Below are positions 1 through 11,820 of a DNA stretch of 64,000 nucleotides, one piece after another. The notes beneath the pieces are model-generated. The model did no database searches. It was not told the DNA's origin and saw only the letters and a program-made list of their open reading frames with translations. The translations under genes and the position numbers were made by a program. Location of the stretch: positions 683,001-747,000 of the forward strand of contig JAUIRK010000007.1 in the NCBI GenBank assembly GCA_030549495.1, in the 5' to 3' direction. The first letter of the stretch is position 1; every line of letters starts with the position of its first letter. The stretch is from Nectonema munidae (taxonomy: Eukaryota > Nematomorpha > Nectonematoida > Nectonematidae).

Positions 1-1860
1 CACCCCAAAAAAGCGTCAAGGGAATCGCTGCAGCAAACCAAATCATAAACCTGGAGAGTGTCGCTTTAAGAATGTCAGTTGTAATTTCTGTCATATATAA
101 AAAGACATTTGGAAGCAGTGTGTAGGAAGAAGTCGAATAAGAAAGATTCGTTAAAAGCCGCTGTGAAGGTTGCTACTACTGCCAACCAACATTTCCAAAG
201 TAAGTGCATATTATAATCCGGGGTCAATCATGCCTCTTGGAAATCGATACTGCCACAACAGGAAATTTCATCACAAAGCAGCAATGGAGACTTGGGAAAA
301 CCTATTCTGGATCATCCAACTCCTGCTTACGAATCCGCAAGCAAAAACAAATTATGGATCAATTAACACAGGTTTTGACAGGCGTAGCTGTCTACATGGA
401 TGATCCATTAGTCAGTGGAAAGGATGCAGATCATACTAAAAATTGTAAATGTCTTTGCAGGGCTTAAACGAGAAGGGTCTTCGTTGTCGTATGGAAAAAT
501 GTCAATTTGCACAACCATGCGTTGAGTATCTTGGACATCGTCTCCTATCAGAAGGAATTGCAAAAGGAATAAAAGTGGATGACGTCCTCAAAATGCCTCG
601 TGTTGAAAATTCTTCAAGCTTACGATCATACTTGGGCTCTTTGCAATTTTATTGAAAATTTACCTATCAAGATTTCGTGTGATGCGTCTAATGTGGGAGT
701 CAGTACTGTGTTTTCCATCGCTTTCCCAAAGGAAACGAACGACCAGTTTTCAACGCTTCTAAAATCCTTACATCGGTTCAAAGGAACTACAGCCAAACAC
801 AGAAGGAAGCTCTCGCCATCATATACGGTTTGAAAAAGTTTTATCCCTATATTTATGGGAGAAAGTTTATCTTGGTTACTGATCACCGACCCCTTCTCGC
901 AATGTTTGGACCGGAAAAGCAACCCCGGCACTTGCTGCTAATCGTCTAGCTCGGTGGGCAATGCTGTTAAAGCAATAATATAGAATATCGCAAGACTTCC
1001 GGCCACTCCAATGCTGATGCTCTCAGTCGCTTGCCAGTTTCCAAGGATCCTGACCTTGATGCCAAAAAAAAAGGAAGATGATGCGATCGAAACCATTAAC
1101 AAAAAGGTCCAACCAAACGATTTACAAAGTGAATCATCAAAAGATCCTATTTCTATGGTCATTCGTTTCACGCGGGAAGACTTTTAGACAAATTGCAGAT
1201 TCTTTGACAGTTGTAAATAGTTGTCTTGTTAATGGATCCAGAGTCGTCATACCAAAAGTCTTACACCGCCAAGTATTAGATCAACTGCATGCTAGACATT
1301 TTGGTATGGAAAGAATGAAGCAGTTAGCACGTACTACAAGAGCAACTATAGATTTTCTGGAAGGAGATTTTACGCACAGTGAAGGAGAACGCAACTACGT
1401 TCACCTCAGAAGAATTCAAATATTGTTGTAAAGAAGGGGAATAGTTCATCTTACGGGAGCTCCTTACCATCTAGCTACCGATGGAGCAGTCGAAAGACAG
1501 ATCCAAACTTTAATCCTTAGAAAAATCTTCTCTCTCTCTCTCCCTCCAAAAAAGGGCTCTACAAGAGTTTTTGATGCAATATCGCAGAACACCGAAATCT
1601 ACGGGATATTTAAACAAGCATTTCTAAATGCTCATCGCTCTAAAACCGCAATGGTTGTTAATCACTACAAAATTGGGGATACAGTATATGCTGGGTGCTA
1701 TGGTCCTCACCATGAAAAGGAGGCGCGTTGGATTCCGGAGTTTATCACAAAGTGCAAAGGTAACCGAACATACAACGTGAAAGTTCAGCCTAGGGGGCCA
1801 ACATGAAGATGCCAGCAGGAGCAGTTACAATCACGCTTTTGTTCTCCAGAAGAGTGACAC
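1..1860 (+). mobile_element. Ty3/gypsy LTR-retrotransposon remnant (fossil, 5' end outside window)
   Basis: Broken gag-pol remnant of a Ty3/gypsy-type element. The order of parts is that of the family: a Gag zinc-knuckle-like segment near 30-110, reverse transcriptase around 250-650 with a YMDD catalytic box, RNase H around 650-1040 (KISCDAS and TDHRPLL-like motifs), and integrase core to C-terminal region from about 1220 to 1860. It carries many breaks, roughly ten, and cannot be functional. No LTR was recognised on the right side, and the left end lies beyond the window. Age is probably old, judged by the degree of decay. Confidence 0.85.
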
Positions 1861-2668
1861 TTTCTAGAAAAGTGTTAATCTTCTTCTTTTTTTTTTAGAA
1901 GTTTCAATTTTTTTGACAATTTAAAAAAATTGACACTTTAGACAAGATTGACACTTTTAGACATTTTAAAAACCGAATTGTAAAAAAAACTTGGAATTTA
2001 AATTGGCATCTTGATTTAGTGTAAAAATGTGTATTTTTATATTTGAATTTATATTTTTATATTTGCGTAAACCACAAATTTTATTGATACTTTCAGAATT
2101 TTTCATACGAAAATTGAGTACTGAAATGAAGTCAACATCGTTGATTTAGTATATTTTGATTGACATTTGCTACGAAGTTGCCATATTTATTGTAAAAATA
2201 TGTAAATAAGTGTTATGTGTTCCAATATATATATGATCATAAAATTTCAAGAGTGTATCTATTGTAAACACTGAATTATAAGCTATAGACATTATAATAT
2301 AAAAATTTTGTTGAAAAAAATGTACATTTGATTTTGATTGACAGTTTCTTACATGAGAGGGGCATTTAACTATCGTTAAAATAGTATCAAAAAATGCAGC
2401 TAATAATTTAAGGAAAGGTCAACAATTCTGGTCATCAGAGAGTTTACTGAACTTTTAGCATAACAAATAAATTTACTAAATGTATAAATAATTGGCTGAA
2501 TCCATGTTGCCCGACTCTAAGTACAGGGGGCTGAGGGAAACTAAATTTAACCGATGCAGTACCATTGTTCAGAAAGGTAACGTAGACGACTTCAGAAATC
2601 TCTATGTAATTCTATTTAAAACAAGAGTTCGTATGCGTTTCCTTCGGGAACATTAGCACTAAATAGAA

Positions 2669-2773
2669 CCCTTTCATCAGGCATTGATTTTCTAAAAATA
2701 GTTGCCTGCTTTCTTCTTCAATAAGTTTTTATATCACTTAAGCAGATGTTTTTTATTTTGGTGAATGAAAGGG
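2669..2773. mobile_element. piggyBac-like MITE, copy A
   Basis: A 105 bp element running from CCCTTTCATCAGGCA to ATGAAAGGG and followed directly by TTAA (2774-2777). Termini of the form CCCTTT...AAAGGG beside TTAA are typical of piggyBac-type non-autonomous elements. It has subterminal inverted motifs (GCCTG near 2704 and CAGATG near 2742) and shares its internal sequence AATRAGTTTTTATAT with copy B at 4.26 kb. The left TTAA is degraded here. Confidence 0.6.
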
Positions 2774-4255
2774 TTAAAGTAAGAACTTGATTTACTCAAT
2801 ATTTGGATGAATAAATTTTTAACCTCCGATATTTTACGTCATGATTCGACATAACATGAGAAAAATAGTTCATTTCAGCCTTTGGATCGTGGTATACTTT
2901 ACACAACAATAATAATTGGTAAAAAGTAGATAATAGCAAATTCTAATCTCAGAATTCTTAGATATTCAGGCGAAAACCAAATTCACGACTTCATACTTGA
3001 CAATTTCTAGACTAGTCCTAAATCCATTTTCAAACATTTTACTCTACTAATTGAATATATATGTAGGTAGCAATAATAAGGTTATATAAGATGATTCCTT
3101 GCTATGTAATCTAGCTTGATAATATTTCGTTGCTGAACATTTAAAACATTTATAAATTTTAAAGTTCACATTTAAGCTGCAAGTGTCTCGGTACAGAGTA
3201 TAAAATTCACTTAACCAGAAGATTACCTTTCTGCTTTATGTTGCAACGCAAAATGTTTTATCTATTTTCTTCAACATAATTTATCAAAATGTTTTATATT
3301 CGTAGTTCCGTGTCATTATTACATGGTCTTCAAAAGATTATCAAATTATTGTTTATAACCTGTTAATCTAGTACCACTCAAAAAGCAATGTTTGTAATAA
3401 AAAAATTTTATTGAAATTATTGTATTTTGTTGTGGTTATATTCTCTCTATACTTAACGAAAAATATTTTAAAAACAAGAATACTTTTACATTTGTGTAGG
3501 TCATTTTTGTCACTTTAGTAACTTTATCAGTCTTTTCAAAATAAGATACCAAAGTAACCCTATTCGTGACGGCTTCTTTTTACCTCCACAGTGACAGAGG
3601 GGTTTTCATAATTTGCAACCCGATAAAATAGAAACTGTAATATGCAAATAAAATTTATTCAAAAGCAAATATTAGTTTATAAATTGTAAGACATTTAGAA
3701 ACCTTGAGATAAAAACTACCAATCTTTTTTGAGGGAAATGTGGCGAAGAAAAGAGCTTTATCAGCCGGCAATATCAAAAGGTTTAAAAACACATAATTGT
3801 AGAGATCCTTACTAAAAATAAAAGTTCGCATGATATAAAGACTTGCTACATACTAAAAACGTAATCAAATTTAAAAATTGAATTCAAGATTTTTATAAGA
3901 ACTTTTATTTCAAAACTTTTTGATTCTATATAAAAAAAAATTGATAGCCAGATTAGTAGTACAGTTAAGAGTATAATTTTTTTATTTCCAAATTTATTGT
4001 AACATATTTACTCTAAAATTTTCTCTTAAATTTCAATATAAGAGAGAATTGAGTAACGTTGATTAGTATTTTGGATTTAAAAAATTTTCCAAATGTTTAA
4101 TAATTAAAATAACTCATCTCAACGTTATATCTATGAGATTATTTGGTATTATTTAACTAGTAATATTTCAATATACATAGCTATTTATTTTTCTCCACTT
4201 ATATCCATTTTGTAATTTTTGAAATTTCGACACTAAACTAAAAGACGTATTTTAA

Positions 4256-4362
4256 CCCTTTTAGGCATGGGTTTTCTATCGTCTGGATTCTTTCTCAATG
4301 AGTTTTTATATAATTTAAACAGACGATTTTTGGACACTGGTGTCCCCTTGTGCCTGAAAGGG
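4256..4362. mobile_element. piggyBac-like MITE, copy B
   Basis: A 107 bp element with ends CCCTTTTAGGCA and TGCCTGAAAGGG, flanked on both sides by TTAA (4252-4255 and 4363-4366). That is the expected piggyBac target duplication. Internal inverted motif CGTCTG/CAGACG. Same family as the copy at 2669-2773. Perfect TTAA on both sides suggests it is the better preserved copy. Confidence 0.7.
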
Positions 4363-4849
4363 TTAATGAAAACCAACTCTTAACTGACTATATTTCCTAA
4401 GTTGTCTAAAACAGGGAATTAGTTTAAAAAAATTACAAATTTTTCTTAAAAGATTATCTATTTTACCTCCGCAGGACAGAAAAATATAATATTTTTTATT
4501 AGCTAAAGGCATACTTTCTACTCTGTTTTATATTGATTATATAAAAAATACAAATTCCAAAATTTCTAAATATAAAGTAAACAAGACATTAAATTTACTG
4601 TGAAAAAAATAGAATAAAAATTTTATTAATTTTTTTTATGCTTGAAAATATATATTTTCAGTAGTCGTTTTATATATTAAGATCAATTTAAAGAAATTTA
4701 AAAATAAAAAAATATATATAGGATAGGCATTAAATAAAGGCAGCAATGGTATTGAAAAAAGACAGAGATTTGCGTTAATTTTGCAAATAGAGTATAAGAG
4801 TTTAAGAGAAAAAAAGAAGAAACCTTTGCATAACTTCCTAACAAAAATA

Positions 4850-5600
4850 CGAAAACAGCTCTATCTCATCTAACCACCTACCTTGACTCTTCCCTTTCTA
4901 CTCAGAAAAATTCTACAATTTTCCTAGATATAGACAACGCTTTAAACTCAGCCTCGCATCCTGCCATCATCACAAACCTCCGTCAAATTTTTTCCTCCTT
5001 ACATAATCAAATTTATAGGCTCATACCTTTCAAACTGCTGTCTCATTTTTCGACATCCATCCATATGCTTACGCTCTCGACTCCTCAAAAAACCCCAGAT
5101 GTCTTTCCAATATCTTCTATCTAGTTCTCATAGACCCGATTCTTAATCTAATCTCTAACACAGATTTCTCTCAGTGTTTTTCAGATGACATATTATTCAC
5201 TTTCACCAGTAACTCTAAACAAGAAAACCTCACCAAATCCTCTTCATTTCTAATAAGGTTGCAAGAAAGAGCAAACACACATAAGATATTCTTTAACTCC
5301 AGCAAAGCCAGCCTCATTTACTTCACAGTCAAACAAATGGAACATTTAGCCCTTCATTTAAATGCAACTATTTCTCTACCTGGCACAAAGACTATCAAAT
5401 ATCTAGGACTTAACCTCCAGTCCAATCTAAAATTTTCAATTCACTTTAAGAAAATATACCAAAAACTCTCAGTCACCCTTTTTTTAATTTAAAACATTAT
5501 TTCTTATAAATGGGGCCCCCGTCCCCAACACACCAAATACATATATTCATCCTCAATCCACCCAGTAATTCAATACAGAATTCTTTCCTAGCGCATCTCA
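4850..5600 (+). mobile_element. LINE reverse transcriptase fragment
   Basis: Decayed non-LTR reverse transcriptase. Readable pieces in order are a palm start like FLDIDNALNSASHPAI near 4920, a CFSDDILFTFTS catalytic box near 5180, and KYLGLNLQSNLKFSIHFKK (the thumb-proximal YLG motif) in the ORF at 5259-5492. The pieces lie in different frames with stops, so it is a pseudogene. Both ends are undefined. It is Jockey-group-like by motif style. Confidence 0.7.
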
Positions 5601-5689
5601 CATTGATCTAACTTTTTGCAACTGAAAAAATCCGTTTTGTCTTGGGAATTTCTCGATGAACCCACTCTTTCAGACCACTTTTTTTTATT

Positions 5690-6795
5690 AAAGTTGAACT
5701 AATCTGTCCTTCTATTCCAAGTCACATTAAAAGAAAAGTTTTATTCAACAAAGAAAAATTTTTGAACTTTATAGAACAAAATTTTGCAAAATTTTTTCCA
5801 TTAATACTCAATACCTTAATTCAACTGAAGATATTGAAAACTTCTCTAAAAATTTAGTTAACCTCTTTAAAAACTCATTAACTCACTCTTCCTATAATTT
5901 TCCCTATAAAAAGAATTTTTGGCGTCTTTCTTTTAACAAAATTGGACAAAAACTTTGCCATGCCTCTAAAATATTCAGACGGAGCCGAAAAGTAGAGGAT
6001 CTTTTTAGATATATGTCTATAAAATCTTATTACTCATGTAAGATTAACTACTTCAAAGGTTATCATGGCAATCATTTCTAAAGTTTGGCCAAAATTCAAT
6101 TTGGAAAAGAACAAAACTATCAAAGGTGATCACAAATCCTTTGTCTTGCCCAAATGCTTGATCTTACCCAACCACAAAGCGGTTAATCTAACTAAGGATT
6201 CCTAGAAAGTTTTGATATTTTATTCTCGTCAGCTCATTATGGTAAATCTTCTGATACTAATTCAGATATTAATTTTTCTCTCAACTGTTATCCAACAGTT
6301 ATGGCTGTTGAACTCACTAATATTTTCAAAAAACCTGAAAATTAAATCTTCACCTGGGGTTGATAAAATAAACTATATGCAAATAAAATAAACTATATGC
6401 TTTGTCATTTTTGATGCCTTGATCCACCTGTTCTATGCTTACCTTAGGTTATGCTAGTTTCCATTTATTATTAAATAAGGTGAACTTATTCTTCGAGAAG
6501 ATTATTCGAATAGGACTAATAAATCACATTTCTACATCCAATTGTATCAGTGAGCTACAATTTGCCTATATAAATGGAAAATCGTCTGACTTAGATATGG
6601 ATCGTTTATCTTCTAAAATATATAACTTTTTCAAATCGAGAAAACACTTGACTTGTATATTTATTGAATTTTAAGGAGCTTTTAACTCTGCATGTCACTC
6701 TTGTATTCTAAATAACATGAAAAAATGAATTTCCCTATTTACCTTATCTTGTTTATATAAAAGATTTACCTTTTTTCGAGGCAATCCATCTTCAA
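5690..6795 (+). mobile_element. Second LINE fragment, cut by a hAT-derived insertion
   Basis: A degenerate non-LTR element follows the previous fragment. From about 6300 it reads SSPGVDKINYM and then, in the ORF at 6435-6674, KSSDLDMDRLSSKIYNFF and LTCIFIEF, continuing GAFNSACHSCILNNM. This is the finger/palm part of a LINE reverse transcriptase up to the first catalytic region. The similarity stops at about 6795, exactly where sequence shared with the hAT element at 30.8-32.5 kb begins. The 5690-6300 part is assigned with less certainty. Confidence 0.5.
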
Positions 6796-7312
6796 CTCTG
6801 GACATGACCAAAGAATCTGAGATGAAATATAAATTAAATTACTAGCCCACCCCTTTTCGCACCAAACTCCGATCCATGAGATTGGGTGTGCAGTGTGCAT
6901 GGAAACTAATACACACATCGACAAATTAAATAATAGATATTAAAAAAATTGCCAAAAAGTACAATGGAGAAAAGATAATTCATTTAAAAATTAAAATAGT
7001 ATATATACTATTTGTTAAGATTGTAGAAGAAAAGCACGAAGATAACAAATCAATGGTTATTTGACAGCTTTTTTTCTTCTCTCTCTGTCTTTTTTTAAAA
7101 CATATGAAAATTAAAATTGATTTATCATTTTTATGGGTTTTTCTTATTCTAACTTTTCTTCATCTTGGTTAAAAATAGATAAGAAACTATCCACTATCCC
7201 TAAACCAACATGTGACTGTATATTATTAAAAACTCTTAGAATTTAAAGTTGACAATGTTTTTATTTTGAGGTCTTGGCAACCCCAATAAAAATGCTTGGC
7301 GACCACAGTTTT
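6796..7312 (-). mobile_element. Deleted hAT derivative related to the copy at 30.8-32.5 kb
   Basis: The segment starting CTGGACATGACCAAAGA matches 32255 onward in the hAT element listed below. The AT-rich tracts ATGAAAATTAAAATT and AAAACTCTTAGAATT are shared in the same order. Near 7270-7310 come GGCAACCCC and TTGGCGACCACAG, which resemble hAT terminal sequence. It therefore looks like an internally deleted, non-coding relative of the same family. Confidence 0.5.
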
Positions 7313-7373
7313 ATTTTTAAAAGCATTTGACATTTAAAAACTTTAGAATAATCACTTTTAAAATAATAGATAT

Positions 7374-7566
7374 GGTAAATACTCAGAAATCAGTTGTTCC
7401 ATTTATATTTCATTATAAATTTTTAATACGAGTTTTGTCTAAGCAGCGGTTAAGATAAAGAAAACACTCATTCTGTAAGTTTTTAAACTCTGCATAGACA
7501 AAAAATCGTATTAAAACTTTAGAATAAAATATAAATGAAACAAAACTAATTTCTGGGCATTTACAT
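7374..7566. mobile_element. Fold-back MITE-like inverted repeat
   Basis: The left arm (TAAATACTCAGAAATCAG, from 7376) and right arm (ending TTTCTGGGCATTTACA, at about 7566) are imperfect reverse complements over roughly 60 bp, with about 70 bp between them. A related right arm recurs at 63.48-63.6 kb. There is no coding capacity. Family unknown. Confidence 0.5.
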
Positions 7567-7827
7567 TTTAAAGTTTTTTATATATTTTTTCGAAATTTTA
7601 AAGTCTATAACTGTTAATTATCACTGTCTCCCCATTTGGCAATTTCAATTAATCAAAAGAAATTTAATTAAAACTTAGCAATTTTGATTCCTATATTTTT
7701 TTCAAATGAAAATGTTATTTCCCGTATTGCAATTTCACCCCTTTAAAATAATTTTTTCTATCCTTAAAAAGGCTTCGAGAAGATGATAATGTAATAAATG
7801 CTGAATTTTTTTTAAATTATTTATTTA

Positions 7828-7897
7828 GGAAATCTTAAAATAGGTCTGCACAAATCTGAATTTGGACATTTATATTTGTTAATATTTAGAAAATAAT
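7828..7897 (+). repeat. 70 bp dispersed repeat, copy 1
   Basis: The block GGTCTGCACAAATCTGAATT and its flanks recur almost unchanged at 13746-13816. Function unknown. It is followed by two copies of CTGCGCAAAGTA/TTGCGCAAAGTA. Confidence 0.6.
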
Positions 7898-8059
7898 GTC
7901 TTGCGAAAAATAGGGTTTTGCGCAAAGTAGGTGTTCTGCGCAAAGTAAGGATTTTAATAAAAATTTTGAAAAAAAGTTTTTTTTTCTTTTTAAGTTTTAA
8001 AAATTAGTTTCTTCTAAAAAAAATTTTTTTAAATAAAATTCGGTCTTACGAAAAATCTA

Positions 8060-9720
8060 GGATCCACAAGTTGACCTATGGCTGAAAAAAAGTTCAAAAA
8101 CAACCATGATATAAAGGAAAGCAGTCGCGATGAATGTTCTTTTTACAAGCAAAACAACGGAGCAAGGAATTTTTTTTACATACAACACATTTTCTTTGTA
8201 AATTTCTTGAGACAGCAATGAGATAGTGCCCATTGACATTTCTAGACATTAGAGAATAGTGCAGAGCGGGACCAGGTTTTCTTTTCAACTTTATACCTTT
8301 TAACTTGAGAAGATACAACACTAATTCTCTTTGAAAGTTGATATAAGAAAGAACTTCTTCCTTGTGAACTTCTTCATAAAGTTTCCAGGCTGCTACTACT
8401 GCAACATTCAAAGCATTCACAGCCCAACTCCACCATTATTTTTTAGCTTTTATTCTTGGACGATATGCGGTTTGGGGATAGCATTTTATCGAATACGTCT
8501 ACTCATCCCATTGCGGAGTTATACTTTTTAACAATTTGAGGGCAGACAATTTTTATCTTTTTTCTAGACTCCTTGGAGTATCTCATTATACTTTCCATAG
8601 GGTATTGCGAACAAAAAGTAGCGCCTAGACTCTAGAGTAACACAAGCATTATCATGCCAACGAAGAAAAAAACGTTACCATCACATTTATAATCATAAGA
8701 ACCTCTTGTTTTTTTCTTCATTTCCTTTTCTTCGAGCAATGGCGCACTGTGCCTATAGCTTTAATATTTCTTTTAGCTCTTCTAAAAGTTAATATGAAGA
8801 AAAGAAGTTGTCAAAATAAAACTCAAAATCTGATGCGTTCTCAACAGAAAAATGAAGTTTTTCACAATTCTCGAACCCAAAGGACCTTGTTGTAGCTCTC
8901 TACTCTCCCTGCCTTGATACAGCTGAATCGAATAAGGATATCCTGTAGATGAGCACATACACCATAACTTGTAGCCAAAACGGATAGGTTAACTCGTATA
9001 AACTGTTTTCAACTATGAGGTACATAATATGGCACCATTGATTCATCTATGCTAATTTGATTATGAAAAAAACCATTTTTTCTGAGTTTATCATTCGAAA
9101 CATTGTATTTTGGACGAACTTTTGCCATTTTATTGTCAAGAACTATTTTATTATTATCACATAAATGAAAATTTTTTTAATTTCTGGATAGCGATTTCTT
9201 GAAATGACCTTGCTTAGAAGAGAAACTCCTAAATCTAACTGAGTACTCCAATAGTCCTCTTTCTTTGGTAATGAATTATACCCTGATAAAAGTAATATAC
9301 CAAAAAAAAATACCTGTCTTTTCCATCAATATAAAGAGTCTCATTTTTCAGGCCAGCATAAACGCAAGATAAATCAGCTACTTCATTCAAGTATTCTTTT
9401 GAGAGGAAATCAAAGGGTAGCATATTCTCAAAGTTTGTCTTTGATACAAGATTTGCTTGATCTAAAGGCTTTATAATGTGCCGAATGCGAAAAAAAATTT
9501 CTATTTCATCGAGAAGGTAAGTCAGCATCAGTGTCATCTTCTGGAAGACTCACTTTTATTTCACCACAGGTATCGTCAGAAAAAACATCTTCTAAAACGT
9601 TATCATCCACGTCTTCTTCATCCGTAACATTTTCATCTGGAGGCAAAATTATTACATCAATTGGTGTTTCACTTTGCAAACTTTGAATCTCATCCAGACT
9701 TTAAATAGCTGCAGAAAGAT
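8060..9720 (-). pseudogene. piggyBac-type transposase pseudogene
   Basis: Reads right to left as a decayed piggyBac transposase. An acidic N-terminal stretch lies at about 9700-9540 (rich in D/E, e.g. DEEDVDDNVLEDVFSDD). It is followed by the N-terminal domain (9537-9235), then SIDESMVPYY with the first catalytic Asp at about 9021-9060, a middle region interrupted by stops, and the C-terminal part at 8420-8094. That last part holds VAAWKLY and a cysteine-rich end, CVVCKKNSLLRCFACKK then RDCF. Order and spacing fit the family. Several frameshifts and stops make it inactive. Terminal repeats were not located with confidence. The two TTAA-flanked MITEs at 2.7 and 4.3 kb could be passengers of a related element, but that is inference. 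Confidence 0.85.
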
Positions 9721-9841
9721 GTTTGAAAACCATCGAACGAAACACACGAAGAAAATCAAGCAAAGCTCCGAAAAATTACACAAAAGAAAAATGGTCACAA
9801 GATGGGATGAAAAGAATGATTATTCGTTTTATCATTCTAAT

Positions 9842-9907
9842 AAGATAATCAATGTCATAATATATTTGAATAATATTATATCAATACGTCATAATATAAT
9901 CAATGCC
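9842..9907 (+). repeat. Short tandem repeat at the left border of the 3.1 kb element
   Basis: Two copies of a roughly 33 bp unit (AATCAATGTCATAATATA / ATCAATACGTCATAATATAA). A third unit starts at 13047, directly after the AGGGGCGCA element, so the element appears to have inserted inside this small array. Confidence 0.6.
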
Positions 9908-10388
9908 AGGGGCGCACATCCGGGGGCGAAAGGTGTTTTCAAACCAATGTGTTTTCAGGGGGGGGGGAGGGGCGAAAATGACCTTCGCCCCCCCCCCCCC
10001 CCCCACAATAATTTTCTATAAGTAAGAATTGCTGCTTGTTTATAAAACATGTATGATCGCATAGAAGGAATGCAGACTTTCGAATCAATCAAACATCATG
10101 CTAAGCTGTTCTTAATTCTTATCGAACATATTTTACAGACGATGTGTGAGAGCTAAATAATAATAATCCATTGCTTCAATATGCATACAGGAAACAGAGC
10201 AAACACATGTTGATAATCCACTAGATTTTCTCATCTTCTGTCACAATGATTCTATTTCTCTTTATGTCTCCTATGTTTTTCTCTTCCGCTTTCTCTGCTA
10301 AAACTCAATCATTCACTCAAGCTCTCTTCTTTCATTCAAGCCCTCTTCTCTTGTTAAGCTCTCCTATCTCATTCAGCTCTCTTCTTTC

Positions 10389-10602
10389 CAGTGACGTAGG
10401 TAGGCTGGGGCATGAGGGGCCGTGTCCACTCTCCTATGTAGCGCATGGTGCCGCAATGCATCTTATGCGATATCAGTTTGTGAAAATTTCTCCAATGAAA
10501 GGATCAAGAAAGTATATAAAATGTTGTTCACGTTTTTTGTTTTTAAATTGTGCCCCCCCCCCCCCCCCCCGCCTATCAACTTTTTTTCTGGTTACACCAC
10601 TG
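10389..10602. mobile_element. hAT-like MITE nested in the AGGGGCGCA element
   Basis: The ends CAGTGACGTAGG and GTTACACCACTG form imperfect terminal inverted repeats of CAGTG type. Flanking 8-mers CTTCTTTC (10381-10388) and CTTCAATC (10603-10610) match at 6 of 8 positions, consistent with an aged 8 bp hAT target duplication. The interior holds a C-tract of about 18 bases. The same left end, CAGTGGCGTAGC, is present at 17720 but is truncated there. Confidence 0.5.
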
Positions 10603-11113
10603 CTTCAATCTAATTTGCATTTAAAGTTAAATTAAAATAGTTTTCAATTATTACACTTTTATATCAATGAATATTGTTAGACTTGCGCTAAGATCTTTTT
10701 TCAACAAAGGTCATTTAATCTTTATCACTACGTTTGTTACATTCTGAACATTTGAAAACTTTAATTTTTTCAAGTCAAGAAATTTTTTTAATAGCTATTT
10801 GGGAATGAATATTTTGATTATCTATTCAGTTTAAAAGAAAGAATACTCTATTTGCTTAATATTTGAGCAGAGATATTTTTTATAATGTTCGATTGTTAAA
10901 TTTTATAAGTAACACTGTACATAATCAAATCACTTTTTTAAAGAAAATTTGTTGATTATTATAATAAAAATATAATTTCGAAACAAAATGTTTAAGTTGT
11001 TAAAAATGTACTTAATCTATTTGTGACAGCTGTCAGAATTTTATTTGTAGAAAGAAATATTCAAAAAAACGCAATGATTTTCTTTTCTCGTATACTTTGA
11101 TTTATGTTAATTT

Positions 11114-11423
11114 GGTCCTCGGACATTTCGCCCCATTATATTCATAAGACAGTTCCTCCCATGGACAATTCGCCCCATTATTTTCATAAGACATTTAGTT
11201 TCATGGACAATCCGCCCCGTTATTTTCATAAGACATTTTGTCTCATGGACAATTCTAAAAAATTAAGAGATAAAATGATTAATTTGAAATAATTTAATAG
11301 AGATAAAATAAACAAGAATATAAATTTTATTAATAATTTTACACATATAATAAGCAAAGATGGATGAAACAAATAGCCTATAAGACAGGACAAATTGTCT
11401 ATGGGGCGAAATGTCTGTCGACC
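11114..11423. repeat. Fold-back element with tandem-repeat arm
   Basis: The left end GGTCCTCGGACATTTCGCC and right end GGCGAAATGTCTGTCGACC are inverted repeats. The left arm consists of about three copies of a roughly 45 bp unit (TTTTCATAAGACATTT ... CATGGACAATTCGCCCC). The apparent ORF at 11104-11292, with repeated MDNSPHYFHKTF-like peptides, is a by-product of the repeat and not a gene. Confidence 0.6.
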
Positions 11424-11649
11424 GTTAGTTTAAATAATTTCTAGTTATAAGGGTTAGCTACTTAAATGTTGGCTTTTGTTGTTTATAAAAACTTGAAAAT
11501 ATGAAATAAACTCTAATTCTTTATGCCTCCTATTATTTTGAAATTATTCTGAGAACAGACGGTTCCATTTTAAAATAGTGAAAAGTGCTTTATTAGTTTA
11601 TTGTCTCCTTTCTCTCTTATGTTAATTATGTAGCAAATTTTTCAATTTT

Positions 11650-11820
11650 AAGTAAAAGGTAAGGTGCAGCGGGTGTATTTTCATTGACAAGGCACTGATG
11701 TACCGCTTATGTCAAACTATGAACAGATTTGAAATTCGTTCAAATTCCAAGTATCGATGAGGAATCGAATCCAGAGGATTCCGTGCTGAGTCCATCATCT
11801 CAACCAATCTACCATGCCAC
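11650..11820 (+). repeat. SINE-like repeat, copy 1
   Basis: Contains GGTAAGGTGCAGCGGGTGT, CATTGACAAGGCA and a B-box-like AATCGAATCC. The same order of motifs is found at 34745-34860 and, inverted, at 61570-61700. A tRNA-related origin is suggested by the B-box-like motif but not shown. Confidence 0.4.

Larger units (their letters stand above)
1861..4849. other. AT-rich stretch without genes
   Basis: Very AT-rich sequence with no ORF of substance and no recognisable protein similarity. The only structures I can support are the two short MITEs listed separately at about 2.67 and 4.26 kb. Confidence 0.6.

Noticed and set aside
10246-10635. 129-codon ORF rich in Ser/Phe/Leu
   Set aside because: Derived from CTCTCTTC-rich repeat sequence and a C-tract; the same repeat occurs at 17.5 kb with a different reading.
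11104-11292. 62-codon ORF with repeated MDNSPHYFHKTF-like peptide
   Set aside because: It is the translation of a 45 bp tandem repeat in a fold-back element, not a protein gene.
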